A DNA stretch of 64,000 nt. Source: Bacteroidaceae bacterium. GTDB taxonomy: Bacteria > Bacteroidota > Bacteroidia > Bacteroidales > Bacteroidaceae. The number at the start of each line of letters is the position of its first letter. The stretch's first letter is position 1. A program made the position numbers and the translations under genes. The notes beneath the pieces are model-generated. The model saw nothing but the letters and a program-made list of their open reading frames with translations, was not told the DNA's origin and did not search any database. The stretch is from positions 1 to 64,000 of the forward strand of contig JAFZGA010000004.1 of assembly GCA_017555585.1 (NCBI GenBank). Direction: 5' to 3'. Below, piece after piece: positions 15,786 to 23,796 of this stretch.

Positions 15786-16799
15786 TCAATGCATTATGCT
15801 GCGTATCTCTCGAACGCGCTGTGCAACCTCGTCGAACTGTTCGGGAGTAAGTGACTGAGCACCGTCACACAACGCACATGCTGGATTGTTATGCACCTCG
15901 ATGATAAGACCATCGGCTCCCGAAGCGCAGGCCGCACATGCCATTGGACGCACAAGACGCGACACACCTGTAGCATGGCTCGGGTCGACAACAACCGGCA
16001 AGTGAGTAAGGCCATGCAACACCGGCACAGCAGCAAGGTCGAGCACGTTACGTGTGTAGCTGTCGTAGCTACGTATTCCTCGCTCGCAAAGTATGATTTG
16101 CTCATTACCCTCGGACATGATATATTCAGCACTCATAAGAAGTTCCTTCAATGTAGCCGACATTCCGCGTTTGAGAAGAATAGGCTTGTTGCAACGGCCA
16201 AGTTCCTTGAGCAGTTCAAAGTTCTGCATGTTACGTGCACCAACCTGTATGATATCAACATCGGCAAACAGTTCAAGATGCGATGTAGCCATAATTTCAG
16301 TAACGATAGGCAATCCCGTTGCCTCACGTGCTTTCATAAGCAACTGCAAGCCCTCGGCACGCAAGCCCTGGAAATCATATGGTGAGGTACGCGGCTTGAA
16401 TGCACCGCCACGCAGGATATTCGCACCCGAAGCCTTTACAGCATGAGCCACAGCCAAAATCTGTTCCTCGCTCTCTACAGAACAAGGACCTGCCATGATT
16501 GCAAAATTACCACCGCCGATCTTAACCTCGTTTTCACCCTTACCTACAGTAACAATGGTATCTTCGGGGTGAAAACTACGGCTTGCACTCTTGAAAGGAT
16601 CGGTCACGCGTGTAACGCGGTCGATAATGTCAAGACCGGCAAGAAGATCGATATCGATTTTTCTTGTATCACCGATAAGACCGATAACGGTCTGTATTTC
16701 ACCCTCCGAGATGTGAACTCTCACACCCTGCGACTCAAGCCAATTGACAAGATTAGCCTGCTGAGCTTTAGTTACTCCATGTTTAAGTACTGCTATCAT
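15786..16799 (-). CDS. aroF: DAHP synthase, type I-beta
   Basis: First committed step of aromatic biosynthesis (PEP plus erythrose 4-phosphate). The 337-residue protein has an N-terminal ferredoxin-like regulatory domain (about 1-70) as in Thermotoga-type enzymes, then the barrel with AGPCSVES near 105 and the KPRTSPY motif near 138. No chorismate mutase is attached; that activity is on PheA here. It is the first gene of the operon, behind an 88-nt leader and a TATTTTTG element. The symbol aroF is used by family convention; aroG would be equally defensible. Confidence 0.92.
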   Translation of the reverse strand: MIAVLKHGVTKAQQANLVNWLESQGVRVHISEGEIQTVIGLIGDTRKIDIDLLAGLDIIDRVTRVTDPFKSASRSFHPEDTIVTVGKGENEVKIGGGNFAIMAGPCSVESEEQILAVAHAVKASGANILRGGAFKPRTSPYDFQGLRAEGLQLLMKAREATGLPIVTEIMATSHLELFADVDIIQVGARNMQNFELLKELGRCNKPILLKRGMSATLKELLMSAEYIMSEGNEQIILCERGIRSYDSYTRNVLDLAAVPVLHGLTHLPVVVDPSHATGVSRLVRPMACAACASGADGLIIEVHNNPACALCDGAQSLTPEQFDEVAQRVREIRSIMH

Positions 16800-16887
16800 A
16801 GTTTATGTATTTTTAAAATTAATTGTCATCTATTTACTGTTTTTCACATATAGTTGACATATTGTTTGTGTTTTTCATTTATTTACG

Positions 16888-16895
16888 CAAAAATA
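16888..16895 (-). promoter_or_regulatory. Putative -7 element of the aromatic operon
   Basis: CAAAAATA on the plus strand reads TATTTTTG on the minus strand, matching the Bacteroidota -7 consensus TAnnTTTG. No good -33 TTTG is seen at the expected 19-21 nt. A transcript from here would have an AT-rich leader of about 85 nt before aroF. Confidence 0.45.
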
Positions 16896-16997
16896 GTAAA
16901 TTTCCACAATAAAGTTATTTAAAGCAACGAAATATTACAAAACAAAGATTTTTTAACTTTAAAACAGCAGAAATACGGCAACAAGAATCTACATATA

Positions 16998-17031
16998 CAA
17001 AAAAGAGGCACTCCCAAAGGAATGCCTCATT
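16998..17031 (-). terminator. Rho-independent terminator of the GH109 gene
   Basis: On the minus strand GAGGCATTCC and GGAGTGCCTC pair with one mismatch around a short loop, followed by T6. It sits 27 nt after the GH109 stop and upstream of the aroF promoter region. Confidence 0.8.
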
Positions 17032-17057
17032 TGTATTATACAAGAGATTTGTATTGT

Positions 17058-18737
17058 TTACTTCTTGGCAACAGCTTTTTTCATCTCTTTTGCAATAGCC
17101 TTCTTTGCAGAAGCCTTAGCAGCATCGAGCTTCTTCTGTGCAGCAGCCTCAGCCTTGGCATTACCGGCAGCCTTGGCAGCCTTCACTGCATCATACAAAG
17201 CCCAAAGGTTCTTCTGTGCTGTAACCTTCTTCTGCGCTGCAGAATAAGCCTCAGCCTCAGCCTCGGTAGCTGCCTCAACCTCAGGAGCGGCATAAGCGTG
17301 GTTGTAACCCTCCACCTCATTCCAGTGACCGCGTGTAAAGTCTGGGAATGTAACGGCAGCGCAGTTGTTGTCCATTGACAATGTACCGAGCTCTGCCAAG
17401 CAGCACCACTCTGCCATGTCATAAACGTCCATATCAAGTGGCAAACCGTTCTGCAAGCAGTAAACAAGACGTGAGTCCATCACAAAGTCCATACCACCGT
17501 GACCGAGGTCGCGACCCTTCTCAACATACTTCTTGAGGATTGGGTGGTAGTACTTTGACATGAGAGCCTGCTTCTGCTCAGCATTCATGAAACCGTGAGC
17601 GTTGAGGTTGTCAACCTGTGGAGCGCCTGTACCCTGGAGTGCCTCGCCAGAGAGTGCAAACTCAGGTGTAGGATACTTTGTTGCATAACCCTTTGTACCA
17701 GTGAGCTTAAACAGACGGTTGTAGGGCTGTGGAGTCATTACGTTGTGCTGGATTTCAACAACCTTACCGCGTGCAGTACGCATAAGTGTTGTTGTGTGGT
17801 CGCCATTGCGGAACTCCTTGCACTCCTTACCGGTCTTCTCCTTAACAAGTTCCTTACCGAAGAATGGGTCGGTATCCATTGCCACGAGTGTTGTGAAGCG
17901 GTCACCACGGTGAATGTCCATGCACTGTGCAACGGGGCCAAGGCCGTGAGTAGCGTAGAGGTCGCCACGGTTCTCCTTGTTGTACTTCAGACGCCAATGG
18001 AGATTGTCGACATCATTGTCAGCAGGATCCTTCCAATATGCGTCCCAGAACCACTCAAGGCTGTGGATATAAGCACCTTCAGCGCGGATAATCTCGCCGA
18101 AAACGCCGTCCTGAGCCATTGCAAGAGCATTCATCTCATAGTCGTCGTAGCAGCAGTTCTCGAGGATGAAGCAGTGGAGACGTGTCTGCTCAGAAAGGTT
18201 GATAAGACTCCAGCACTGCTCGAGGTTCATAGCAGAAGGTACCTCGATGGCAGCGTGCTTGCCATTCTCCATTGCATACTTTGCAATTGGATAGTGGTGG
18301 TTCCAGTCGGCTGCAATGTAAACGAGGTCAATGTCAGGACGCTCGCAGAGAGCCTTGTAGCCATCGACGCCATAGTAGATGTCGGCAGGCATCAAGCCCT
18401 GCTCGCGCAAGAACTTGTTGCACTCCTCAGCACGCTCATACTCGTAGTCGCAAAGAGCAACGATTTCAACACCGGGGATACGGCAGAAACGGATTACAGC
18501 ACCGTCACCACGCATACCAAGACCTACGAAAGCAACGCGCACAGTCTTGATAGGAGCTACTGCAAGGTTCAATACATGCTCCTGACCTGCAGGACGCTCT
18601 GGGGTTTCAACAACGATAGTACCCTTGTCCCAATGCCACTTTGTAGATGGCGAGAGTGACTGAGCCTGAGCTGTCGTTGTGCCGGCAAATGCCATCACAG
18701 CAACAATGGCTGCACTAAAAAATTTCTTAAAGTTCAT
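17058..18737 (-). CDS. GH109-type Gfo/Idh/MocA glycosidase with Lys/Ala-rich tail
   Basis: Secreted NAD-dependent protein of 559 residues; family members are alpha-N-acetylgalactosaminidases working by an oxidation-elimination mechanism. Signal peptide at 1-26 (TTAQAQ). The Rossmann motif AFVGLGMRGDG is at 69-79, and the conserved LGHGGMDF motif, with its His, is near residue 420. Family members are usually 440-480 residues; this one adds a 76-residue low-complexity tail (about 484-559) rich in Ala, Lys and Glu, ending KKAVAKK. It is a single gene with its own promoter and terminator. Substrate may be GalNAc on mucins, but other Gfo/Idh activities are possible. Confidence 0.8.
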   Translation of the reverse strand: MNFKKFFSAAIVAVMAFAGTTTAQAQSLSPSTKWHWDKGTIVVETPERPAGQEHVLNLAVAPIKTVRVAFVGLGMRGDGAVIRFCRIPGVEIVALCDYEYERAEECNKFLREQGLMPADIYYGVDGYKALCERPDIDLVYIAADWNHHYPIAKYAMENGKHAAIEVPSAMNLEQCWSLINLSEQTRLHCFILENCCYDDYEMNALAMAQDGVFGEIIRAEGAYIHSLEWFWDAYWKDPADNDVDNLHWRLKYNKENRGDLYATHGLGPVAQCMDIHRGDRFTTLVAMDTDPFFGKELVKEKTGKECKEFRNGDHTTTLMRTARGKVVEIQHNVMTPQPYNRLFKLTGTKGYATKYPTPEFALSGEALQGTGAPQVDNLNAHGFMNAEQKQALMSKYYHPILKKYVEKGRDLGHGGMDFVMDSRLVYCLQNGLPLDMDVYDMAEWCCLAELGTLSMDNNCAAVTFPDFTRGHWNEVEGYNHAYAAPEVEAATEAEAEAYSAAQKKVTAQKNLWALYDAVKAAKAAGNAKAEAAAQKKLDAAKASAKKAIAKEMKKAVAKK

Positions 18738-18828
18738 AATTACAGTTAATTAATTAATATTGATTGTGTTTATCATTATTTCGGGCAACTGCATACGGTT
18801 TTAAACGCGCACGCACATTTCATGACTA

Positions 18829-18860
18829 CAAAAATAGCCACAATAATATTATTTCACAAT
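18829..18860 (-). promoter_or_regulatory. Promoter of the GH109 gene
   Basis: Minus-strand TATTTTTG (18829-18836) with ATTG (18857-18860) exactly 20 nt upstream fits the Bacteroidota -7/-33 pair. The leader to the GH109 ATG is about 85 nt. Confidence 0.6.
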
Positions 18861-18867
18861 TATATCG

Positions 18868-18911
18868 GTGCTTTTTTGGGAACAGAAAACTGTTTATCGC
18901 CAAAAAAGCAC
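18868..18911 (-). terminator. Terminator-like hairpin after the DUF3472 gene
   Basis: GTGCTTTTTTGG and CCAAAAAAGCAC are perfect 12-nt inverted repeats, and AACAG/CTGTT make an inner stem. It starts 12 nt beyond the DUF3472 stop and separates that operon from the GH109 promoter. Confidence 0.65.
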
Positions 18912-18923
18912 GAATGCGGCATT

Positions 18924-20195
18924 TTATTCAAGTGTTGAAAAATCAATTTCGGGCGCCTCTGTTGTATTACCCGCACGCTCAAAGAAAGTACCTGACTTCA
19001 TATACTCATCAAAGAAACCACCCATGGTAAGGAAGAAGTTTTCGCCTTCTACACCGCCGTTGTAATCGAGACGCTGTCTGTGATAGCCTGTCGCATCGCA
19101 TGTAAAGCGTCCTCTTGTTACAGGCAACCATCTGCCATCGGCTGTACGTGCCCACTGGTTTCCATAATAAGCCTTTCGGTTGATGTAACCCATCACCGGA
19201 TTGAAGTTCTCCAGGAATGAGTGCGCGTTGGTGTACCATGTAGATATTTTTGGACGACGCCATGATGCTACAAGCACCCATTTACTTTGATGATTGTCAT
19301 AGAAATAGGCTGTATATACCGTGCAGCCATTGCCGTCGGGTTTTACACCCATGAGGAAACGGCAACGTTCGCCTGCCTTCCAATCATAGTGCATATAGCT
19401 CTGACCTCCGGAACCTTCGTTACCAAAATCATTTATCTTCACATTTTCTCCCTTTTTAACGAGCTGTACTCGCAAAGAATCAGGAATTTCTGCAGGATTA
19501 TCTGTCTCAAATGGGCTCCACACCGAGAAAAGTATTCTGCGGGGGTGAGGCGTATTGTTCTGCATTCCGAAGTAACCCTCGCCAAAGCCGCAAGCCATAT
19601 AATAGCTGCTGGGAATATCACCCTCCTCGGGAACAACCACCTCATTATAGAACCACTCTACATTCTCGCGTGGAAGAGTGTATCCTATGTGTACCGATGG
19701 ACCGCGACGACCGAAATGGGTGCTGAAATCAGAACCTACATAAACAACGGGAGCCACATCGCCATCCACTATGACAGCTGCAACATTACCGAAATCTTCG
19801 CCCTTGTTTATCCTGATACCGCGGACATCAACCTTTACGTATCCGGGAGTTTTCACTTTGAATGTTCCAACCTCCACACGTGTAAGTTCTTCGCTGTCAA
19901 GCTTCACTTTCTTCTTTTTTCCAAGGAGAGATACCTCTATCTGAGAATGGCCTTTTGCCTGAAGCGCGATATTCATCTTACCGTTCTTCTCTGTTTTGAA
20001 GTAGAAGCTCACAACAGTTTCGGCATCATTCCAATTGCGTATAGCACAATTACCCTCATCAATGAAAGCCTTTCCTTCAGAAGCAACTGTTACATACGCG
20101 TTACCCGATAAGGCTACAACACTCTCACTCTGCGCCACCGATGACAATGTAGAAAGCAAGGCTACAGCCATTAACACTAAAAATTTCTTTAACAT
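18924..20195 (-). CDS. Secreted DUF5077/DUF3472 protein
   Basis: A 423-residue protein with a signal peptide (cleavage near residue 22, SVAQ). The N-terminal 130 residues look like the DUF5077 beta-sandwich and the rest like DUF3472 (VGYTLP-type segment HIGYTLPRENVEWFYNEV, then GYFGMQ and FSVWSPFETDNP). Such proteins are often found with glycan-degrading genes, but their activity is not established. Its ATG overlaps the nadD stop by 7 nt, so its translation is probably coupled to a core NAD gene, which is an odd partner. Not an annotated enzyme; carbohydrate binding is plausible inference. Confidence 0.8.
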   Translation of the reverse strand: MLKKFLVLMAVALLSTLSSVAQSESVVALSGNAYVTVASEGKAFIDEGNCAIRNWNDAETVVSFYFKTEKNGKMNIALQAKGHSQIEVSLLGKKKKVKLDSEELTRVEVGTFKVKTPGYVKVDVRGIRINKGEDFGNVAAVIVDGDVAPVVYVGSDFSTHFGRRGPSVHIGYTLPRENVEWFYNEVVVPEEGDIPSSYYMACGFGEGYFGMQNNTPHPRRILFSVWSPFETDNPAEIPDSLRVQLVKKGENVKINDFGNEGSGGQSYMHYDWKAGERCRFLMGVKPDGNGCTVYTAYFYDNHQSKWVLVASWRRPKISTWYTNAHSFLENFNPVMGYINRKAYYGNQWARTADGRWLPVTRGRFTCDATGYHRQRLDYNGGVEGENFFLTMGGFFDEYMKSGTFFERAGNTTEAPEIDFSTLE

Positions 20196-20767
20196 CTATA
20201 TAAATTGTTTTGGTTTATAAACTTTTCCACAGCAGGAGGGACCAACCCTGATATACAGCCTCCGTTTACCACAAGCTCACGGATTTGCGTAGAACTCACA
20301 TCGTGCAATTTTGCCTGCAGCCATATCACTCCATCGGGCAGTTCCGGAACATCGCTATTGTCGCGCGGATAGACAATTATTTCATACCGCGCAAGTATCT
20401 CCTCATGCCTGTACCACTTGTCAAACTTTTTCCAATTATCGGCTCCCACCAACAGGATGAATTCCCTGTCCGGAAATTCCTTTTCAAGTACCGACAAAGT
20501 ACTTATCGTGTACGAGGGACGTGGCAGATTGAATTCAAAATCACTTGCTTTGAATTTTTCATTCCCCTCTATTGCCAGCTGTACCATTTGCAAGCGGATA
20601 TTCTCGTCGCTGAGCCGACACGCCTCTTTGTGCGGATTTTGGGGTGACACAACAAACCAGACCTCGTCAGCCAAGCCCGAGCCTACGACTTCGGACGCAA
20701 GCGAGATATGTCCCAGATGAATGGGGTCGAAACTTCCGCCGAATATAACTGTCTTAATCTTCTCCAT
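20189..20767 (-). CDS. nadD: Nicotinate-nucleotide adenylyltransferase
   Basis: Forms deamido-NAD from nicotinate mononucleotide and ATP. It has 192 residues from the ATG at 20767, which directly precedes the nucleotide-binding motif VIFGGSFDPIHLGH; the frame continues 19 codons upstream into gmk but adds nothing conserved. The C-terminal SSTQIRELV motif is present. The start overlaps the gmk stop by 14 nt and the stop overlaps the DUF3472 start by 7 nt, so three genes are stitched together. Confidence 0.93.
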   Translation of the reverse strand: MEKIKTVIFGGSFDPIHLGHISLASEVVGSGLADEVWFVVSPQNPHKEACRLSDENIRLQMVQLAIEGNEKFKASDFEFNLPRPSYTISTLSVLEKEFPDREFILLVGADNWKKFDKWYRHEEILARYEIIVYPRDNSDVPELPDGVIWLQAKLHDVSSTQIRELVVNGGCISGLVPPAVEKFINQNNLYRC

Positions 20768-21326
20768 TAAGAAACTTCTCGACAACAGCAAGAACATCCC
20801 TCTTTGCGGTTTCAAGATCATCATTCACGATAACCCTGTCGGCAAATTTAGAGAATGTCATCTCATATTCGGCCTTACTCACACGACGTTCGATTTCTTC
20901 GGGCAAAGTATCACCTCGGGTTACAAGACGTTCGCGCAACACCTCTATTGACGGAGCCTGCACAAAGATGAACAAGGCACGTTCACCATAATATTTCTTA
21001 AGGTTGCAACCGCCTTTCACATCGACATCGAACAGAATATTCTGTTCTTCCAACTGACGCTCTACCTGCGATTTGAGTGTACCATAGAAGCGACCGGGAT
21101 AAACCTCCTCGTATTCCACGAACTCATCGGCGGCTATACGTGCACGGAACTCATCAGGGGTGAAGAAGAAGTAATCCACGCCATGCTGCTCGGCCCCACG
21201 TGGCGGACGGCTTGTAGCCGATACCGAGAAACCGAACGACGAGTTACTGTCCATAAGAAAATGCACCAGAGTTGACTTTCCCGAACCTGACGGTGCAGAA
21301 AAAATAACGACCTTTCCTTTGTTCAT
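20754..21326 (-). CDS. gmk: Guanylate kinase
   Basis: Phosphorylates GMP to GDP. The 190 residues include the P-loop SAPSGSGKST at 10-19, the GMP-binding SATSRPPRGAEQHGVDYFF segment, and DVDVKGGCNLKK. Length and motifs are standard. It lies 6 nt after the YicC gene and overlaps nadD, an order common in Bacteroidales. Confidence 0.96.
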   Translation of the reverse strand: MNKGKVVIFSAPSGSGKSTLVHFLMDSNSSFGFSVSATSRPPRGAEQHGVDYFFFTPDEFRARIAADEFVEYEEVYPGRFYGTLKSQVERQLEEQNILFDVDVKGGCNLKKYYGERALFIFVQAPSIEVLRERLVTRGDTLPEEIERRVSKAEYEMTFSKFADRVIVNDDLETAKRDVLAVVEKFLNGED

Positions 21327-21332
21327 AATTAT

Positions 21333-22208
21333 TTACATTACATTCAGGACTTGCTCCTTTATCTGCTCGAGTTCGTCCTTCATTTTTACAACAATATTCT
21401 GCATTTCGGCATGATTGCTCTTGCTGCCGAGGGTATTTATCTCACGTCCCATTTCCTGAGCTATAAAGCCGAGCTTCTTGCCCTGACCCTGTCCCTCGTT
21501 CATAGTAGAGATAAAATAATCGAGATGATTAGTGAGACGCTGTTTCTCTTCGTTTATATCGAGCTTTTCGATATAGAATATAAGTTCCTGCTCAAAGCGG
21601 TTCTTGTCATAATCCACACCGACCATCTTTTCAAGTGCATCCTTTATACGCGCCCTGATCTTTTCGACGCGCTCTTTTTCATATGGCTCAACCGAAGCGA
21701 GAAGCGATGAAATATTAGCAATCTTATCACAAAATTTTCTTGACAAAGCTTCACCTTCCTGCTGACGGAATGCAAGCAGATCCTTCAACGCATTTTCCAC
21801 ACATCCCAAAACCACCTTCCATTCCTCGTCAGACACTTCATATATCTCTTTTCGTGCAACCACGTCAGGCATACGCAACAGTATTTCAAAGAGATTGTCG
21901 GGCACTGCCACACCTGTCTGTTCCGAAGCCGCTTTTATCTGATTCAAATAAGCCTGCATAACAGAAACGTTGATTGAGGGCAACTCTACCTTCTCGTTCT
22001 GTTCCACCCAGATGGCAAGATCAACCTTGCCACGCTCAAGCATATTCGAAACAAGTGTACGCACCTCCATTTCACGGCTCTTGTACTGAGGTGCCAAACG
22101 TGTTGACAAATCCATCGCCTTACCGTTGAGCGAACGAACCTCAACACATATTTTCCTGTCTTCCCAAGTAGCTACGGATTTTCCATAGCCGGTCATTGAA
22201 TATATCAT
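21333..22208 (-). CDS. yicC: YicC/YloC-family endoribonuclease
   Basis: A 291-residue cytoplasmic protein with the family's N-terminal signature MIYSMTGYGK and C-terminal EMGREINTLGSKSNHAEM. YicC-type proteins are endoribonucleases acting on RNA substrates and sRNAs in E. coli and Bacillus. It is the first gene of the yicC-gmk-nadD-DUF3472 unit, with a TATTTTTG element upstream. Confidence 0.9.
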   Translation of the reverse strand: MIYSMTGYGKSVATWEDRKICVEVRSLNGKAMDLSTRLAPQYKSREMEVRTLVSNMLERGKVDLAIWVEQNEKVELPSINVSVMQAYLNQIKAASEQTGVAVPDNLFEILLRMPDVVARKEIYEVSDEEWKVVLGCVENALKDLLAFRQQEGEALSRKFCDKIANISSLLASVEPYEKERVEKIRARIKDALEKMVGVDYDKNRFEQELIFYIEKLDINEEKQRLTNHLDYFISTMNEGQGQGKKLGFIAQEMGREINTLGSKSNHAEMQNIVVKMKDELEQIKEQVLNVM

Positions 22209-22288
22209 TTTTTCTATACTGATGGTGCAGCTTGCGCTACACCGGAATTAAATAAAACCCATCAGGATAATTTCCTATCCAATTTTGC

Positions 22289-22296
22289 AAAAATAA
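22289..22296 (-). promoter_or_regulatory. Putative -7 element of the yicC operon
   Basis: CAAAAATA on the plus strand, i.e. TATTTTTG toward yicC. Only a weak -33 (TTCG at 20 nt) is visible. The leader would be about 75 nt. Confidence 0.4.
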
Positions 22297-22400
22297 ACAT
22301 TTATTTGAAAACAAGCGAAATTAGAGAGCTATTTTGCATGACGAAATATAAAACTTATTTAAAAAAATATTATTTAATAGCAAATATGACATTAAATTCA

Positions 22401-22408
22401 TATTTTTG
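22401..22408 (+). promoter_or_regulatory. Putative -7 element of the tsaB operon
   Basis: TATTTTTG, matching TAnnTTTG, about 40 nt before the tsaB ATG and divergent from the yicC promoter. A -33 match is not evident. Confidence 0.45.
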
Positions 22409-22448
22409 CATATTGAGCCGTTTTACAACATAAAAAAACGAATACAAG

Positions 22449-23150
22449 ATGACAACAATTATACTGCACATAGAAGCTTCAACCGAGACATGTTCGGTAG
22501 CTTTAAGCCAAGATGGACACGTGTTTTTCGAAAGAGTAAACCGCGACGAGCGTTCGCATGCGAAGGTACTTGCACCATTTGTTGAGGAGGCACTACAGAA
22601 CGCCGACAGTCAAGGTGCGAAAATAAACGCTGTGGCATTGAGTTGCGGACCTGGTTCATACACAAGCCTGCGTATAGCATCATCAACGGCCAAAGGAGTA
22701 TGCTACGGACGCGACATTCCACTGATAGCCATACCCACGACAGCAATAATGTGCGTACCGGTGCTGTTCAGGGATGACATTCCGGACGAAGCACTACTCT
22801 GCCCTATGATTGACGCAAGACGCACCGAGGTATATGCAACGGTCTATGACCGCGCATTGAATGTAGTAAAGGAGACACATGCCGAAGTGGTTACAGGAGA
22901 GAGTTTCAAGGAACTGCTCGACAAGCAACCCGTATATTTTTTTGGCAACGGAGCCGGAAAATGCAAGGAGATAATAACACACCCAAATGCACATTTCCTT
23001 GACGAGCACCGCAATCCGATGGCAAAGAACATGATGCCGCTTGCTGAAAGGGCATGGTTTGATGAGAAGTTCGAGGATATTGCATACTTTGAGCCCTTCT
23101 ACCTGAAAAACTATGTTGCAGCAAAACCTAAAGATTTATTGAAGAGCTAA
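22449..23150 (+). CDS. tsaB: tRNA threonylcarbamoyladenosine biosynthesis protein TsaB
   Basis: Partner of TsaD in making t6A37 on ANN-decoding tRNAs. It has 233 residues of the actin-like ASKHA fold, with HIEASTETCSVAL at the N-terminus, SCGPGSYTSLRI (the typical GPGSFTGLRI-like motif) at about 74-85 and PMIDARRTEVYA near 118. The metal-binding His pair of TsaD is absent, as expected. First gene of the long plus-strand run; 12 nt separate it from the next. Confidence 0.93.
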   Translation: MTTIILHIEASTETCSVALSQDGHVFFERVNRDERSHAKVLAPFVEEALQNADSQGAKINAVALSCGPGSYTSLRIASSTAKGVCYGRDIPLIAIPTTAIMCVPVLFRDDIPDEALLCPMIDARRTEVYATVYDRALNVVKETHAEVVTGESFKELLDKQPVYFFGNGAGKCKEIITHPNAHFLDEHRNPMAKNMMPLAERAWFDEKFEDIAYFEPFYLKNYVAAKPKDLLKS

Positions 23151-23162
23151 AAGCATACAGTT

Positions 23163-23783
23163 ATGATGGAATATAATACCAACCAGAAGAAATTGGCACT
23201 GCCCGAATATGGACGTTCCGTACAGAAGATGGTTGACCATGCTTTGACTATCGAGGATCGCAACGAACGTCAGAATTGCGCCAACACTATTGTACGAATA
23301 ATGGGAAGCATGTTCCCGAACACACGCAATCTGCCTGATTACGAACGTAAGCTATGGGATCATCTCGCAATAATGTCCGACTTTATGCTTGACATCGATT
23401 ATCCATTCGAGGTAATCAAGAAAGAGGAGTTCCATACACCGCCGCAAAGAATCCCTTACCAGACAGGCGAGATAAGGAACAGACACTACGGCCGCATTGT
23501 AGAGGAGATGATTGCACATGCATGCACTCTCGAAGATGGCGAAGAGAAGAATCACTTGATTGAGCTTATCACCATACAGATGAAGAAAAACTATATCGCA
23601 TGGAACAAGGATGGTGTTGAGGACAAGCGAATATTTGAGGATCTCCGCATATACACAAAGGGTGCCATCGATATCAGCGACAAGGAGATAAGACTGAACA
23701 CCGGAAACGGAAACAGCCAACGCAATAACGGCAAGCGCAACAACGGCACAAACAACAAGAAAGTTTTCAAGAGAAAATTCTAA
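23163..23783 (+). CDS. DUF4290 protein
   Basis: A 206-residue Bacteroidota-specific family of unknown function, recognised by its start YNTNQKKLALPEYGRSVQKM and the IRNRHYGRIVEEMI segment. It looks helical and cytoplasmic, with an Asn/Lys/Arg-rich tail (last 30 residues) that might bind nucleic acid. It is regularly placed just before murA in this phylum. ATG 23166 is an equally good start. Confidence 0.85.
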   Translation: MMEYNTNQKKLALPEYGRSVQKMVDHALTIEDRNERQNCANTIVRIMGSMFPNTRNLPDYERKLWDHLAIMSDFMLDIDYPFEVIKKEEFHTPPQRIPYQTGEIRNRHYGRIVEEMIAHACTLEDGEEKNHLIELITIQMKKNYIAWNKDGVEDKRIFEDLRIYTKGAIDISDKEIRLNTGNGNSQRNNGKRNNGTNNKKVFKRKF

Positions 23784-23796
23784 CGACGATAGTACT

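Noticed and set aside
16834..16878. Minus-strand 14-codon frame upstream of aroF as an attenuation leader peptide
   Set aside because: It has no Phe, Tyr or Trp codons, and no attenuator hairpin pair follows.
17595..18659. Long plus-strand frame opposite the GH109 gene
   Set aside because: The minus-strand protein has a signal peptide, NAD motif and family His motif; the antisense product has no recognisable domain.
19287..20111. Plus-strand frame opposite the DUF3472 gene
   Set aside because: The minus-strand gene is coupled to nadD and has a signal peptide and family features; the antisense frame is a shadow.
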